A stretch of DNA of 6,545 nt from an uncultured Massilia sp. (GTDB taxonomy: Bacteria; Pseudomonadota; Gammaproteobacteria; Burkholderiales; Burkholderiaceae): positions 1 through 6,545 of the forward strand of contig CAMPHU010000245.1 of the NCBI GenBank assembly GCA_946886065.1, read 5' to 3'. Below are positions 1 through 4,672 of the stretch, piece by piece. Each line of letters opens with the position of its first letter. Position 1 is the stretch's first letter. The notes under the pieces were generated by a model that was given only the letters and a program-made list of their open reading frames with translations, ran no database searches and was not told the DNA's origin. The position numbers and the translations under genes were made by a program.

Positions 1-242
1 TCATCATGGACAGCATGGGCTGGGTGCACTACCGCCTGGGCAACCTGGACGAGGCGGAAAAGCACCTGCGCCGCGCCTACGGCCTGCGCCGCGACCCCGA
101 GATCGCGGTGCACCTGGGCGAAGTGCTGTGGAAGAAGGGCGACAAGCTTGCGGCCCAGCAGCTGTGGCAGGAAGCGCGCGCCAAGGACCCGCACAACGAT
201 ACCTTGCGCACCACGCTGGCGCGGCTCGGCCTGTCCTTGTGA
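1..242 (+). CDS. Tetratricopeptide-repeat protein, C-terminal fragment (5' end outside window)
   Basis: Only the last ~79 codons are present; the frame is open to the left edge and stops at TGA 240-242, so the true start lies upstream. The visible protein contains two helix-turn-helix repeats of TPR type. The first runs from about DSMGWVHYRLGNLDEAE to the Asp-Pro pair, with the typical G-x-x-x-x-x-L-G-x-x-x-x-A spacing. The second begins at PEIAVHLGEVLWKKGD and ends at AKDP. A short charged helix ending LARLGLSL closes the protein. TPR domains are protein-protein interaction scaffolds. Betaproteobacteria commonly carry a large, often secreted TPR protein directly upstream of lolB, which fits here, but no signal peptide or partner can be seen in this fragment. 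The specific function is unknown. It is probably co-transcribed at least partly with lolB, 73 bp downstream, with a strong hairpin in between. Confidence 0.85.
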   Translation, partial: IMDSMGWVHYRLGNLDEAEKHLRRAYGLRRDPEIAVHLGEVLWKKGDKLAAQQLWQEARAKDPHNDTLRTTLARLGLSL

Positions 243-257
243 AATAATCCACGTTTT

Positions 258-292
258 GCAGGATTGGCCGGGCCTGCTCCGGCCAGTCCTGC
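258..292 (+). other. GC-rich intergenic hairpin between TPR gene and lolB
   Basis: Positions 258-271 (GCAGGATTGGCCGG) pair with 279-292 (CCGGCCAGTCCTGC). The result is a 14-bp stem with one G-U wobble and a 7-nt loop (GCCTGCT). No T-run follows on either strand (the downstream sequence is CCCATCTACCG), so it is not a canonical intrinsic terminator. It lies 15 nt after the upstream stop and 24 nt before the lolB start. It could act as an attenuator, a partial terminator or an mRNA-processing/stabilising element between the two genes. The structure is seen directly; the role is inferred. Confidence 0.6.
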
Positions 293-315
293 CCCATCTA
301 CCGATACCCTTACCG

Positions 316-912
316 ATGCCGATTTCCCGACGCCTCTCCCTGCTCGTTCTCGCCGCCACCCTGGCCGGCTGCGCCACCACCAGCGCTCCACTGTCCACCG
401 CCACCGTCGGCGCCTACCGCGAGACGATCGACCTGAGCGGCAAGCTGTCGGTCAACTACCTCAAGGACGACAAGCAGGAATCGCTCACCGGTAATTTCAC
501 CTGGGACCAGACTCCGAACCGGATCGAGGTCAACCTGGCCTCGCCCCTGGGCCAGACCATCGCCACCATCGCCGTGACACCGGAAGGGGCGACCTTGACC
601 CAGTCCGGCCAGCCGCCGCGCACCGCCGCCGACATCGACGGCCTGACCCAGCAGGCCCTGGGCTGGACCCTGCCGGTCTCGGGCCTGCGCGACTGGCTGC
701 AAGGCTACGCGCTGGATGCCGAAGGCAAGCGCTTTGCCGCCTCGCCCGCCAACAACAGCGTGGTGACCAAGGACGGCTGGCGCCTGCGCTTCGTGTCCTG
801 GCAGGACGACAAGGCGGCGCAGCCCGTGCCGCGCCGTATCGACGCGGACCGCGCCGCCGCCGGCGACATCCAGAACCTGGAAATCCGCATTGTCGTCAAT
901 CCGGCGGGCTGA
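316..912 (+). CDS. lolB: Outer-membrane lipoprotein insertion protein LolB
   Basis: Encodes 198 residues, the usual LolB length (about 200). LolB is itself a lipoprotein on the inner leaflet of the outer membrane; it takes lipoproteins from the periplasmic carrier LolA and inserts them into the outer membrane. The N-terminus is a lipoprotein signal: MPISRR basic head, hydrophobic LSLLVLAAT, then lipobox Leu16-Ala17-Gly18-Cys19, with Cys19 the predicted lipidated residue followed by Ala-Thr-Thr. The body has LolB-like features: a strand with LSGKLSVNYLKDDKQESLTGNF, then ASPLGQTIATI, then the GWTLPVSGLRDWLQG segment and a C-terminal IQNLEIRIVVN strand. The frame is open upstream to 148, but only ATG 316 places the signal peptide at the N-terminus. 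No clear Shine-Dalgarno sequence precedes it. Its TGA is 3 nt before the ispE start, so the two genes are surely one operon. The alternative, an unrelated lipoprotein, is unlikely given the ispE linkage. Confidence 0.92.
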   Translation: MPISRRLSLLVLAATLAGCATTSAPLSTATVGAYRETIDLSGKLSVNYLKDDKQESLTGNFTWDQTPNRIEVNLASPLGQTIATIAVTPEGATLTQSGQPPRTAADIDGLTQQALGWTLPVSGLRDWLQGYALDAEGKRFAASPANNSVVTKDGWRLRFVSWQDDKAAQPVPRRIDADRAAAGDIQNLEIRIVVNPAG

Positions 913-915
913 TCC

Positions 916-1803
916 ATGCGTTCCCTGCACCATTGCCCGGCCCCGGCCAAGCTCAACCTGTTCCTGCACGTGACGGGCCGCCGCGCCGACGGCTACCACC
1001 TGCTGCAAAGCGTGTTCCAGCTGATCGACCGCGCCGACACCCTGCATTTCGACCTGCGCGACGACGACCAGATTCGCCGTACCACCGAGCTCAAGGGCGT
1101 GCCCCAGGAGCAGGACCTGATCGTGCGCGCCCTGCGCCTGCTGCAGGCCGAATACCAGCGCCGCCACGGCCGCCTGCCGCCCGGCATCGACGTGGCGGTC
1201 GAGAAGATCCTGCCGATGGGAGGAGGGCTGGGCGGCGGCTCGTCCGACGCCGCCACCGCCCTGATGGCGGCCAACCATTTGTGGCAGGCCGGCTTGTCGC
1301 GGCAGGAGCTGATGGACCTCGGGCTGCCGCTGGGCGCCGACATTCCCTTCTTCCTGTTCGGCGAGACCGCGTTTGCCGAAGGCATCGGCGAAGCGCTGCA
1401 GGCGGTGCCCGGCCCGGACTGCTGGTATGTGGTGATCGAGCCCGGCGTTGCGGTCCCGACCCAGGCAGTTTTTTCGGCGCCGGATTTGACAAGGGATACG
1501 AAACCGGTCAGAATAGCGGACTTTTCCAGCAACACCGATTCAGGCATTCGGTTGGGCTTCGGAAAGAATGATTTGCAGGACGTGGCCATGCGCCTGTTCC
1601 CGCCGGTAGCAGAGGCGGTGGAATGGTTGAGCGGCTACGGCGATGCCAGGATGACTGGCTCAGGGGCGTGCGTGTTCTGCGCGTTCTCCAGCGAAGACGC
1701 TGCCGACCGGGTGTTGGCAACCATGCCACGGAAGTGGACAGCATGGAAAGCGAAGTCGCTGAAGAGTCACCCACTGATGAAATCGCTCTTGCAAAATCAG
1801 TGA
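916..1803 (+). CDS. ispE: 4-diphosphocytidyl-2-C-methyl-D-erythritol kinase (IspE)
   Basis: Cytosolic GHMP-family kinase of the MEP isoprenoid pathway; phosphorylates the 2-hydroxyl of CDP-methylerythritol with ATP. Length 295 aa is typical. Diagnostic segments are PAPAKLNLFLHVTGRRADGYH at the N-terminus (Lys12 equals the E. coli catalytic Lys10), the glycine-rich ATP loop LPMGGGLGGGSSDAATAL at residues 99-116, LGADIPFF with Asp142 (equivalent to catalytic Asp141 of E. coli), and the third GHMP motif MTGSGACVF at residues 246-254. The start is fixed by the N-terminal motif and the 3-nt spacing from lolB, which suggests translational coupling; there is no separate Shine-Dalgarno. Codon use shifts in the last third: rare AGG, AGA and ATA codons and many TTG codons appear around 1485-1520 and onward, where a promoter-like element is embedded. 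No terminator follows before the tRNA gene. Confidence 0.97.
   Translation: MRSLHHCPAPAKLNLFLHVTGRRADGYHLLQSVFQLIDRADTLHFDLRDDDQIRRTTELKGVPQEQDLIVRALRLLQAEYQRRHGRLPPGIDVAVEKILPMGGGLGGGSSDAATALMAANHLWQAGLSRQELMDLGLPLGADIPFFLFGETAFAEGIGEALQAVPGPDCWYVVIEPGVAVPTQAVFSAPDLTRDTKPVRIADFSSNTDSGIRLGFGKNDLQDVAMRLFPPVAEAVEWLSGYGDARMTGSGACVFCAFSSEDAADRVLATMPRKWTAWKAKSLKSHPLMKSLLQNQ
1486..1514 (+). promoter_or_regulatory. Promoter-like element inside ispE
   Basis: A perfect -35 hexamer TTGACA (1486-1491), a 17-bp spacer and CAGAAT (1509-1514, 4 of 6 to TATAAT) lie in the ispE reading frame. The overlapping codons include AGG, AGA and ATA, which are rare in the rest of this GC-rich gene. A start around 1521 would give a transcript covering the ispE 3' end and tRNA-Gln. 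Expression from it is not shown. Confidence 0.35.
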
Positions 1804-1819
1804 GTTATAGAATAAAATT

Positions 1820-1848
1820 TTGCCTGTCGATGCGTAAGACGCTACAAT
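1820..1848 (+). promoter_or_regulatory. Sigma70-type promoter of the tRNA-Gln gene
   Basis: TTGCCT (1820-1825) as -35 and TACAAT (1843-1848) as -10 are separated by exactly 17 bp. An AT-rich stretch (ATAGAATAAAATTT, 1807-1820) sits just upstream, as an UP element would. The predicted start is near 1855, about 27 nt before the mature tRNA 5' end, so RNase P would remove a short leader. Matches are 4/6 and 5/6 to consensus. Confidence 0.65.
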
Positions 1849-1881
1849 GTCAGACGTAACGGCAAGCAGTAAAGGTCGTGT

Positions 1882-1958
1882 AGGGGAATCGCCAAGCTGG
1901 TTAAGGCACCGGATTTTGATTCCGGCATACCAAGGTTCGAATCCTTGTTCCCCTGCCA
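1882..1958 (+). tRNA. tRNA-Gln, anticodon TTG
   Basis: The complete cloverleaf can be drawn over 77 nt. Acceptor AGGGGAA (1882-1888) pairs with TTCCCCT (1948-1954), followed by discriminator G1955 and an encoded CCA (1956-1958). The D stem is GCC/GGC (1891-1893 with 1905-1907). The anticodon stem CCGGA/TCCGG (1909-1913 with 1921-1925) encloses loop TTTTGAT with anticodon TTG at 1916-1918, which reads CAA (and CAG with modified U34). The variable loop is CATAC, the T stem CAAGG/CCTTG and the T loop TTCGAAT. The weak first pair (A1-U72) and the G73 discriminator fit known identity features for glutaminyl-tRNA synthetase. The gene has its own promoter upstream and an intrinsic terminator about 75 nt downstream. 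Confidence 0.97.
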
Positions 1959-2032
1959 AAGTTTTCTTGATCTGTCGATGCGCTGCGTCCAGCAAGGAAA
2001 TCACGGTGGCAAAAAAGCCCGCCAACAAGCCT

Positions 2033-2063
2033 AATCAGCCGGACTTTCCGGCTGATTGTTTTT
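2033..2063 (+). terminator. Intrinsic terminator after tRNA-Gln
   Basis: AATCAGCCGG (2033-2042) and CCGGCTGATT (2048-2057) form a perfect 10-bp stem with a 5-nt loop (ACTTT), followed by GTTTTT (2058-2063). It ends the tRNA-Gln (and possibly lolB-ispE read-through) transcript 32 nt before the prs start. This implies prs is transcribed from a promoter overlapping or just after the terminator. Confidence 0.9.
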
Positions 2064-2064
2064 C

Positions 2065-2070
2065 TAGAAT
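2065..2070 (+). promoter_or_regulatory. Candidate -10 box for prs
   Basis: TAGAAT (5 of 6 to TATAAT) begins two bases after the terminator T-run and 30 nt upstream of the prs ATG. No convincing -35 is visible at 16-18 bp, where the terminator stem lies, and there is no extended -10 TG. It is the best local candidate because prs is cut off from upstream transcription by the terminator. The resulting 5' leader would be only about 20 nt. Confidence 0.3.
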
Positions 2071-2094
2071 CAACGCTCACCTCTTGGGACTCCC

Positions 2095-3045
2095 ATGGCT
2101 TACGAAAACCTGATGGTTTTTACCGGCAATGCCAATCCGGCGCTAGCAGAAGGGGTCGCAAAAAACCTCGGCATTCCTCTCGGCAAGGCCGTGGTCTCGA
2201 AGTTCTCTGACGGCGAAGTAATGGTCGAAATCAACGAGAACGTTCGTGGCAAGGACGTCTTCGTTCTGCAATCGACCTGCGCTCCCACCAATGACAACCT
2301 GATGGAAATCATCCTGATGGTTGACGCGCTCAAGCGCGCATCGGCAGGCCGTATCACTGCCGCCATTCCTTACTTCGGCTATGCCCGCCAGGACCGCCGT
2401 CCGCGTTCGGCGCGTGTGGCGATCTCGGCCAAAGTCGTGGCCAACATGCTGGAAGAAGCCGGTGTCGAGCGCGTCCTGATCATGGACCTGCACGCCGACC
2501 AGATCCAGGGCTTCTTCGACATCCCGGTCGACAACATCTACGCTTCCCCGATCCTGCTGGGCGACCTGCAAAAGCGCAACTACGACGACCTGCTGGTCGT
2601 GTCGCCGGACGTCGGCGGCGTGGTGCGTGCCCGTGCGCTGGCCAAGCGCCTGGGCTGCGACCTGGCGATCATCGACAAGCGCCGCCCGAAGGCGAACGTG
2701 TCGGAAGTCATGAACATCATCGGTGAAGTCGAAGGCCGCAACTGCGTGATCATGGACGACATGGTCGACACCGCAGGCACGCTGTGCAAGGCTGCCGAAG
2801 TGCTGAAAGAGCGCGGCGCCAAGAAAGTGGTTGCTTACTGCACGCACCCGGTCCTGTCGGGCCCGGCGATCGAGCGTATCTCGAACTCGCCGCTGGACGA
2901 ACTGGTCGTCACCGACACCATCCCGCTGAGCGCCGCCGGCGCCGCCTGCAGCAAGATCCGCCAGCTCACCTGCGCACCGCTGCTGGCCGAGACCTTCAAG
3001 CGGATCGTGAAGGGCGACTCGGTGATTTCGCTGTTCGTCGACTAA
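2095..3045 (+). CDS. prs: Ribose-phosphate pyrophosphokinase (PRPP synthetase)
   Basis: Cytosolic enzyme making 5-phosphoribosyl-1-pyrophosphate from ribose-5-phosphate and ATP, the precursor of purines, pyrimidines, NAD, His and Trp. The 316-aa length is standard for bacterial class I enzymes. Visible signatures: [15 protein letters not shown] near residues 38-52, the ATP-binding loop [10 protein letters not shown] (93-102), [14 protein letters not shown] with metal ligand His133, the catalytic flexible loop DKRRPK (194-199, with Lys195 and Arg197), and the PRPP-binding loop [10 protein letters not shown] (220-229). All key residues are present. The start [15 protein letters not shown] is the usual one; GGGA (2086-2089) is a weak ribosome binding site 5 nt before the ATG. 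Codon use is biased toward common GC-rich codons, as expected of a well-expressed gene. A strong terminator precedes it and a GC-rich hairpin follows the stop. Confidence 0.98.
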   Translation: MAYENLMVFTGNANPALAEGVAKNLGIPLGKAVVSKFSDGEVMVEINENVRGKDVFVLQSTCAPTNDNLMEIILMVDALKRASAGRITAAIPYFGYARQDRRPRSARVAISAKVVANMLEEAGVERVLIMDLHADQIQGFFDIPVDNIYASPILLGDLQKRNYDDLLVVSPDVGGVVRARALAKRLGCDLAIIDKRRPKANVSEVMNIIGEVEGRNCVIMDDMVDTAGTLCKAAEVLKERGAKKVVAYCTHPVLSGPAIERISNSPLDELVVTDTIPLSAAGAACSKIRQLTCAPLLAETFKRIVKGDSVISLFVD

Positions 3046-3065
3046 GCAACACCGCTGTTTTTTCG

Positions 3066-3096
3066 CGGCGCGCCTGGCTGGATAGCCGGCGCGCCG
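3066..3096 (+). other. GC-rich hairpin after prs, terminator-like but without T-run
   Basis: CGGCGCGCC (3066-3074), a single bulged T, and GGCT (3076-3079) pair with AGCC (3084-3087) and GGCGCGCCG (3088-3096). This makes a 13-bp stem with a GGAT tetraloop, 20 nt after the prs stop. The tract after it is TTGACGTATAAAAG, not a run of T, so termination would be weak or Rho-assisted. A TTTTTT run lies just before the stem instead. It may mark or protect the prs mRNA 3' end. Confidence 0.5.
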
Positions 3097-3126
3097 TTGA
3101 CGTATAAAAGATTCACAGTTTTTCTT

Positions 3127-3239
3127 GAGTGCGCAGTACGGCGCTCATTCCTGGTTGCCCCTGGTCGCGGGGGCAATCGCCACTCTGGGCCACCGGGCTG
3201 GAGAAATTCTCCAGCATGCGGGCCCGTTTATTTTTGGAG
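3127..3239 (+). promoter_or_regulatory. Structured 5' leader of rplY with possible Shine-Dalgarno switch
   Basis: Three consecutive inverted repeats occupy the leader. GAGTGC/GCGCTC is at 3127-3132 and 3141-3146 (one wobble). TGGTTGCCCC/GGGGCAATCG is at 3152-3161 and 3170-3179 (10 bp with wobbles). GCTGGAGAA/TTCTCCAGC at 3197-3205 and 3207-3215 has perfect arms around one base. Outer GGGCC (3187-3191) can pair with GGCCC (3221-3225). The ribosome binding site GGAG is at 3236-3239, 6 nt before the ATG. CTCCAG (3209-3214), the 3' arm of the third hairpin, is also complementary to TTGGAG (3234-3239). Autogenous control of rplY by L25 is known in E. coli; a comparable leader here is inferred. Confidence 0.4.
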
Positions 3240-3245
3240 TTTCAC

Positions 3246-3833
3246 ATGAAAGTAGTCGCATTCAACCGCACTCAGCAGGGGACCGGAGCGAGCCGCCGCC
3301 TGCGCAACGCTGGCCAGACCCCGGGCATCATCTACGGTGGCGCCGAAGCCCCGCAACTGATCGCTCTGGACGGCAACGCGTTGTTCCACGCGCTCAAGAA
3401 AGAAGCTTTCCACGGTTCGATCCTGGACCTCGAAATCGAAGGCAAGACCCAGCAAGTCCTGCTGCGCGACTTCCAGATGCACGCATACAAGCAACTGGTC
3501 CTGCACGCTGACTTCCAGCGCGTCGACGCATCGAAGCCGATCCACACCAAGGTCACCCTGCACTTCGTGAACGCCGAGATCTCGCCGGCCGTCAAGCTGA
3601 GCAGCGCTGTCATCTCGCACGTGGCCAACGAACTGGAAGTGGCTTGCCTGCCGGGCAAACTGCCGGAGTTCATCGAAGTCGACCTGAGCAAGCTGGAAGC
3701 CGGCCAGTCGGTCCACGTGAGCGACCTGACCCTGCCGGAAGGCGTGACCGCGATCACCCACGGCCAGGACCTGACCATCGCCACCTCGACCATCCCGCGT
3801 GGCGCAGCCTCGGCTGAAGCAGCTGCTGAGTAA
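3246..3833 (+). CDS. rplY: 50S ribosomal protein L25 (long, two-domain Ctc/TL5 type)
   Basis: Encodes 195 aa of the long L25 family (Ctc, TL5), not the ~94-aa E. coli form. L25 binds 5S rRNA in the large subunit's central protuberance. Residues 4 to about 92 form the N-terminal 5S-binding domain, with the family pattern [21 protein letters not shown] at 12-32 and [22 protein letters not shown] at about 71-92. Residues from about 96 to 182 form the second beta-rich domain, with the conserved [23 protein letters not shown] and [15 protein letters not shown] segments. A short Ala/Glu tail (ASAEAAAE) ends the protein. The frame is open to 3129, but ATG 3246 is chosen because it has the GGAG ribosome binding site at 3236-3239 and gives the usual MKVVAFNR start. 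It sits between prs and pth, the common betaproteobacterial order, and is closed by a strong terminator, so it is probably a single-gene unit or read through from prs. Confidence 0.97.
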   Translation: MKVVAFNRTQQGTGASRRLRNAGQTPGIIYGGAEAPQLIALDGNALFHALKKEAFHGSILDLEIEGKTQQVLLRDFQMHAYKQLVLHADFQRVDASKPIHTKVTLHFVNAEISPAVKLSSAVISHVANELEVACLPGKLPEFIEVDLSKLEAGQSVHVSDLTLPEGVTAITHGQDLTIATSTIPRGAASAEAAAE

Positions 3834-3843
3834 TACCTTCCTT

Positions 3844-3865
3844 GCATGCCGCGCGAGCGGCACGC
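3844..3865 (+). other. Small hairpin with GCGA tetraloop just after rplY
   Basis: TGCCGC (3847-3852) and GCGGCA (3857-3862) close a GCGA loop of the stable GNRA class. GC/GC extends the stem outward across one A-C mismatch. It lies 10 nt after the rplY stop and 9 nt before the main terminator stem, and probably stabilises the mRNA 3' end in tandem with it. No T-run of its own. Confidence 0.5.
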
Positions 3866-3873
3866 AGGAAACG

Positions 3874-3906
3874 AAACCCGCCGTGGCCTAGCCCGGCGGG
3901 TTTTTT
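3874..3906 (+). terminator. Intrinsic terminator of rplY
   Basis: AAACCCGCCG (3874-3883) pairs with CGGCGGGTTT (3894-3903). Inside, after a bulged T3884, GGC/GCC adds three more pairs around a CTA loop. Six T residues follow (3901-3906). This is a strong Rho-independent terminator, so pth must mostly use its own promoter. Confidence 0.93.
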
Positions 3907-3969
3907 GTTGGCAGAGAAGATTGGCGAACAGATTCGAAGTCACTGGAATCCGTATTTTTTGATCCGTCA

Positions 3970-3987
3970 CCCCCGCGAAGGCGGGGG
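3970..3987. repeat. Dispersed-repeat-type palindrome (CCCCCGC-GAAG-GCGGGGG)
   Basis: CCCCCGC (3970-3976) and GCGGGGG (3981-3987) are perfect arms around GAAG, in the context CCGTCA...CCCA. The core CCCGCGAAGGCGGG with a GTCA flank is a well-known short intergenic repeat scattered through many proteobacterial genomes; spuriously translated it gives RHPREGG-like peptides, as seen here. There is only one copy in the window, so repetition in this genome is inferred. The rest of the 250-bp gap (3834-4083) holds only the two rplY hairpins and a candidate pth promoter. Confidence 0.65.
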
Positions 3988-4052
3988 CCCAAGTTTGCCC
4001 CTATATTGCATAAACCAACAGTGCCACATTAGGGCTTGGCCTTCCTTTGAGC

Positions 4053-4058
4053 GATAAT
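4053..4058 (+). promoter_or_regulatory. Candidate -10 box for pth
   Basis: GATAAT (5 of 6 to TATAAT) lies 25 nt before the pth ATG. No good -35 is found at 16-18 bp (the bases there are TTAGGGCT). It is proposed because the rplY terminator requires a promoter for pth between 3907 and 4083 and this is the best -10 match near the gene. Confidence 0.3.
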
Positions 4059-4083
4059 CGCCTTTTTCCCAAACGAACCCAGA

Positions 4084-4668
4084 ATGTCCATCCGCTTGAT
4101 CGTCGGCCTCGGCAACCCCGGCCCTGAATACGAACAAACCCGCCACAACGCCGGCTTCTGGCTGGTCGACAACCTGGCCAACAGCCTGCCCGGCTGCCGC
4201 CTGCAGCGCGAATCGCGCTTCAACGCCATGGTGGCCAAGACCCGCATCGCCGGCAACGAGGTGTGGCTGCTCGAGCCGCTGACCTACATGAACCGCTCGG
4301 GCCAGTCGGTGGGCGCGCTGGCGCGCTTCTACAAGATCAATCCGGACGAAGTCCTGGTCGTGCACGACGAGCTCGACCTGCTGCCCGGTGTCGCCAAGCT
4401 CAAGAAGGGCGGCTCCTCGGGCGGCCACAACGGCCTGAAGGACATCACCTCGGCCCTCGGCACCCAGGAATACTGGCGCCTGCGCCTGGGCATCGGCCAC
4501 CCGCGCAGCCTGAACCTGCAGCAGGGCGTGGCCGACTTCGTGCTGCACCGCCCGCGCCGCGAAGAGCAGACCCTGATCGAGGAATCGATCGACAAGAGCC
4601 TGCGCATCATCCCGCTCGTTTGCGAAGGCAAGCTCGACGTGGCGATGATGCAGCTGCACACGTCCTGA
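4084..4668 (+). CDS. pth: Peptidyl-tRNA hydrolase
   Basis: Essential cytosolic esterase that releases tRNA from peptidyl-tRNAs that drop off the ribosome. The 194-aa length is standard for bacterial Pth. All active-site residues are visible: [19 protein letters not shown] with Asn11 and catalytic His21, TYMNRSG with Asn70 (E. coli Asn68), [14 protein letters not shown] segment with Asp95 (E. coli Asp93), and [11 protein letters not shown] with Asn116 (E. coli Asn114). ATG 4084 gives the usual [13 protein letters not shown] start; the preceding AACCCAGA is a poor Shine-Dalgarno, so translation initiation may be modest. It follows rplY as in many betaproteobacteria, but is separated from it by a terminator. 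The stop is only 4 nt from the stop of a convergent gene, with no intrinsic terminator between them. Confidence 0.98.
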   Translation: MSIRLIVGLGNPGPEYEQTRHNAGFWLVDNLANSLPGCRLQRESRFNAMVAKTRIAGNEVWLLEPLTYMNRSGQSVGALARFYKINPDEVLVVHDELDLLPGVAKLKKGGSSGGHNGLKDITSALGTQEYWRLRLGIGHPRSLNLQQGVADFVLHRPRREEQTLIEESIDKSLRIIPLVCEGKLDVAMMQLHTS

Positions 4669-4672
4669 GCTT

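Noticed and set aside
243..248. AATAAT as a -10 box for lolB
   Set aside because: No -35 at any normal spacing in the GC-rich end of the TPR gene, and the hairpin lies directly downstream.
148..315. Upstream extension of lolB to ATG 148
   Set aside because: It would overlap the TPR gene in another frame and bury the lipoprotein signal peptide more than 50 residues inside the protein.
310..1278. 322-codon minus-strand frame opposite lolB and ispE
   Set aside because: Composition is typical of antisense frames in GC-rich DNA and it lies entirely opposite two well-identified genes.
1847..2005. Open frame running through the tRNA-Gln gene
   Set aside because: The stretch is a tRNA with full cloverleaf; the frame is accidental.
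3097..3125. Possible rplY promoter (TTGACG at 3097-3102, or TATAAA at 3103-3108)
   Set aside because: With TTGACG as -35, the -10 position at 17 bp is TTTTCT (3 of 6); with TATAAA as -10, no -35 exists upstream. A promoter is likely somewhere here, but neither pairing is convincing.
3129..3245. Upstream extension of rplY to ATG 3129
   Set aside because: The extra 39 residues do not resemble L25, and ATG 3246 has a good GGAG site and the family-typical N-terminus. The region is better read as an untranslated leader.
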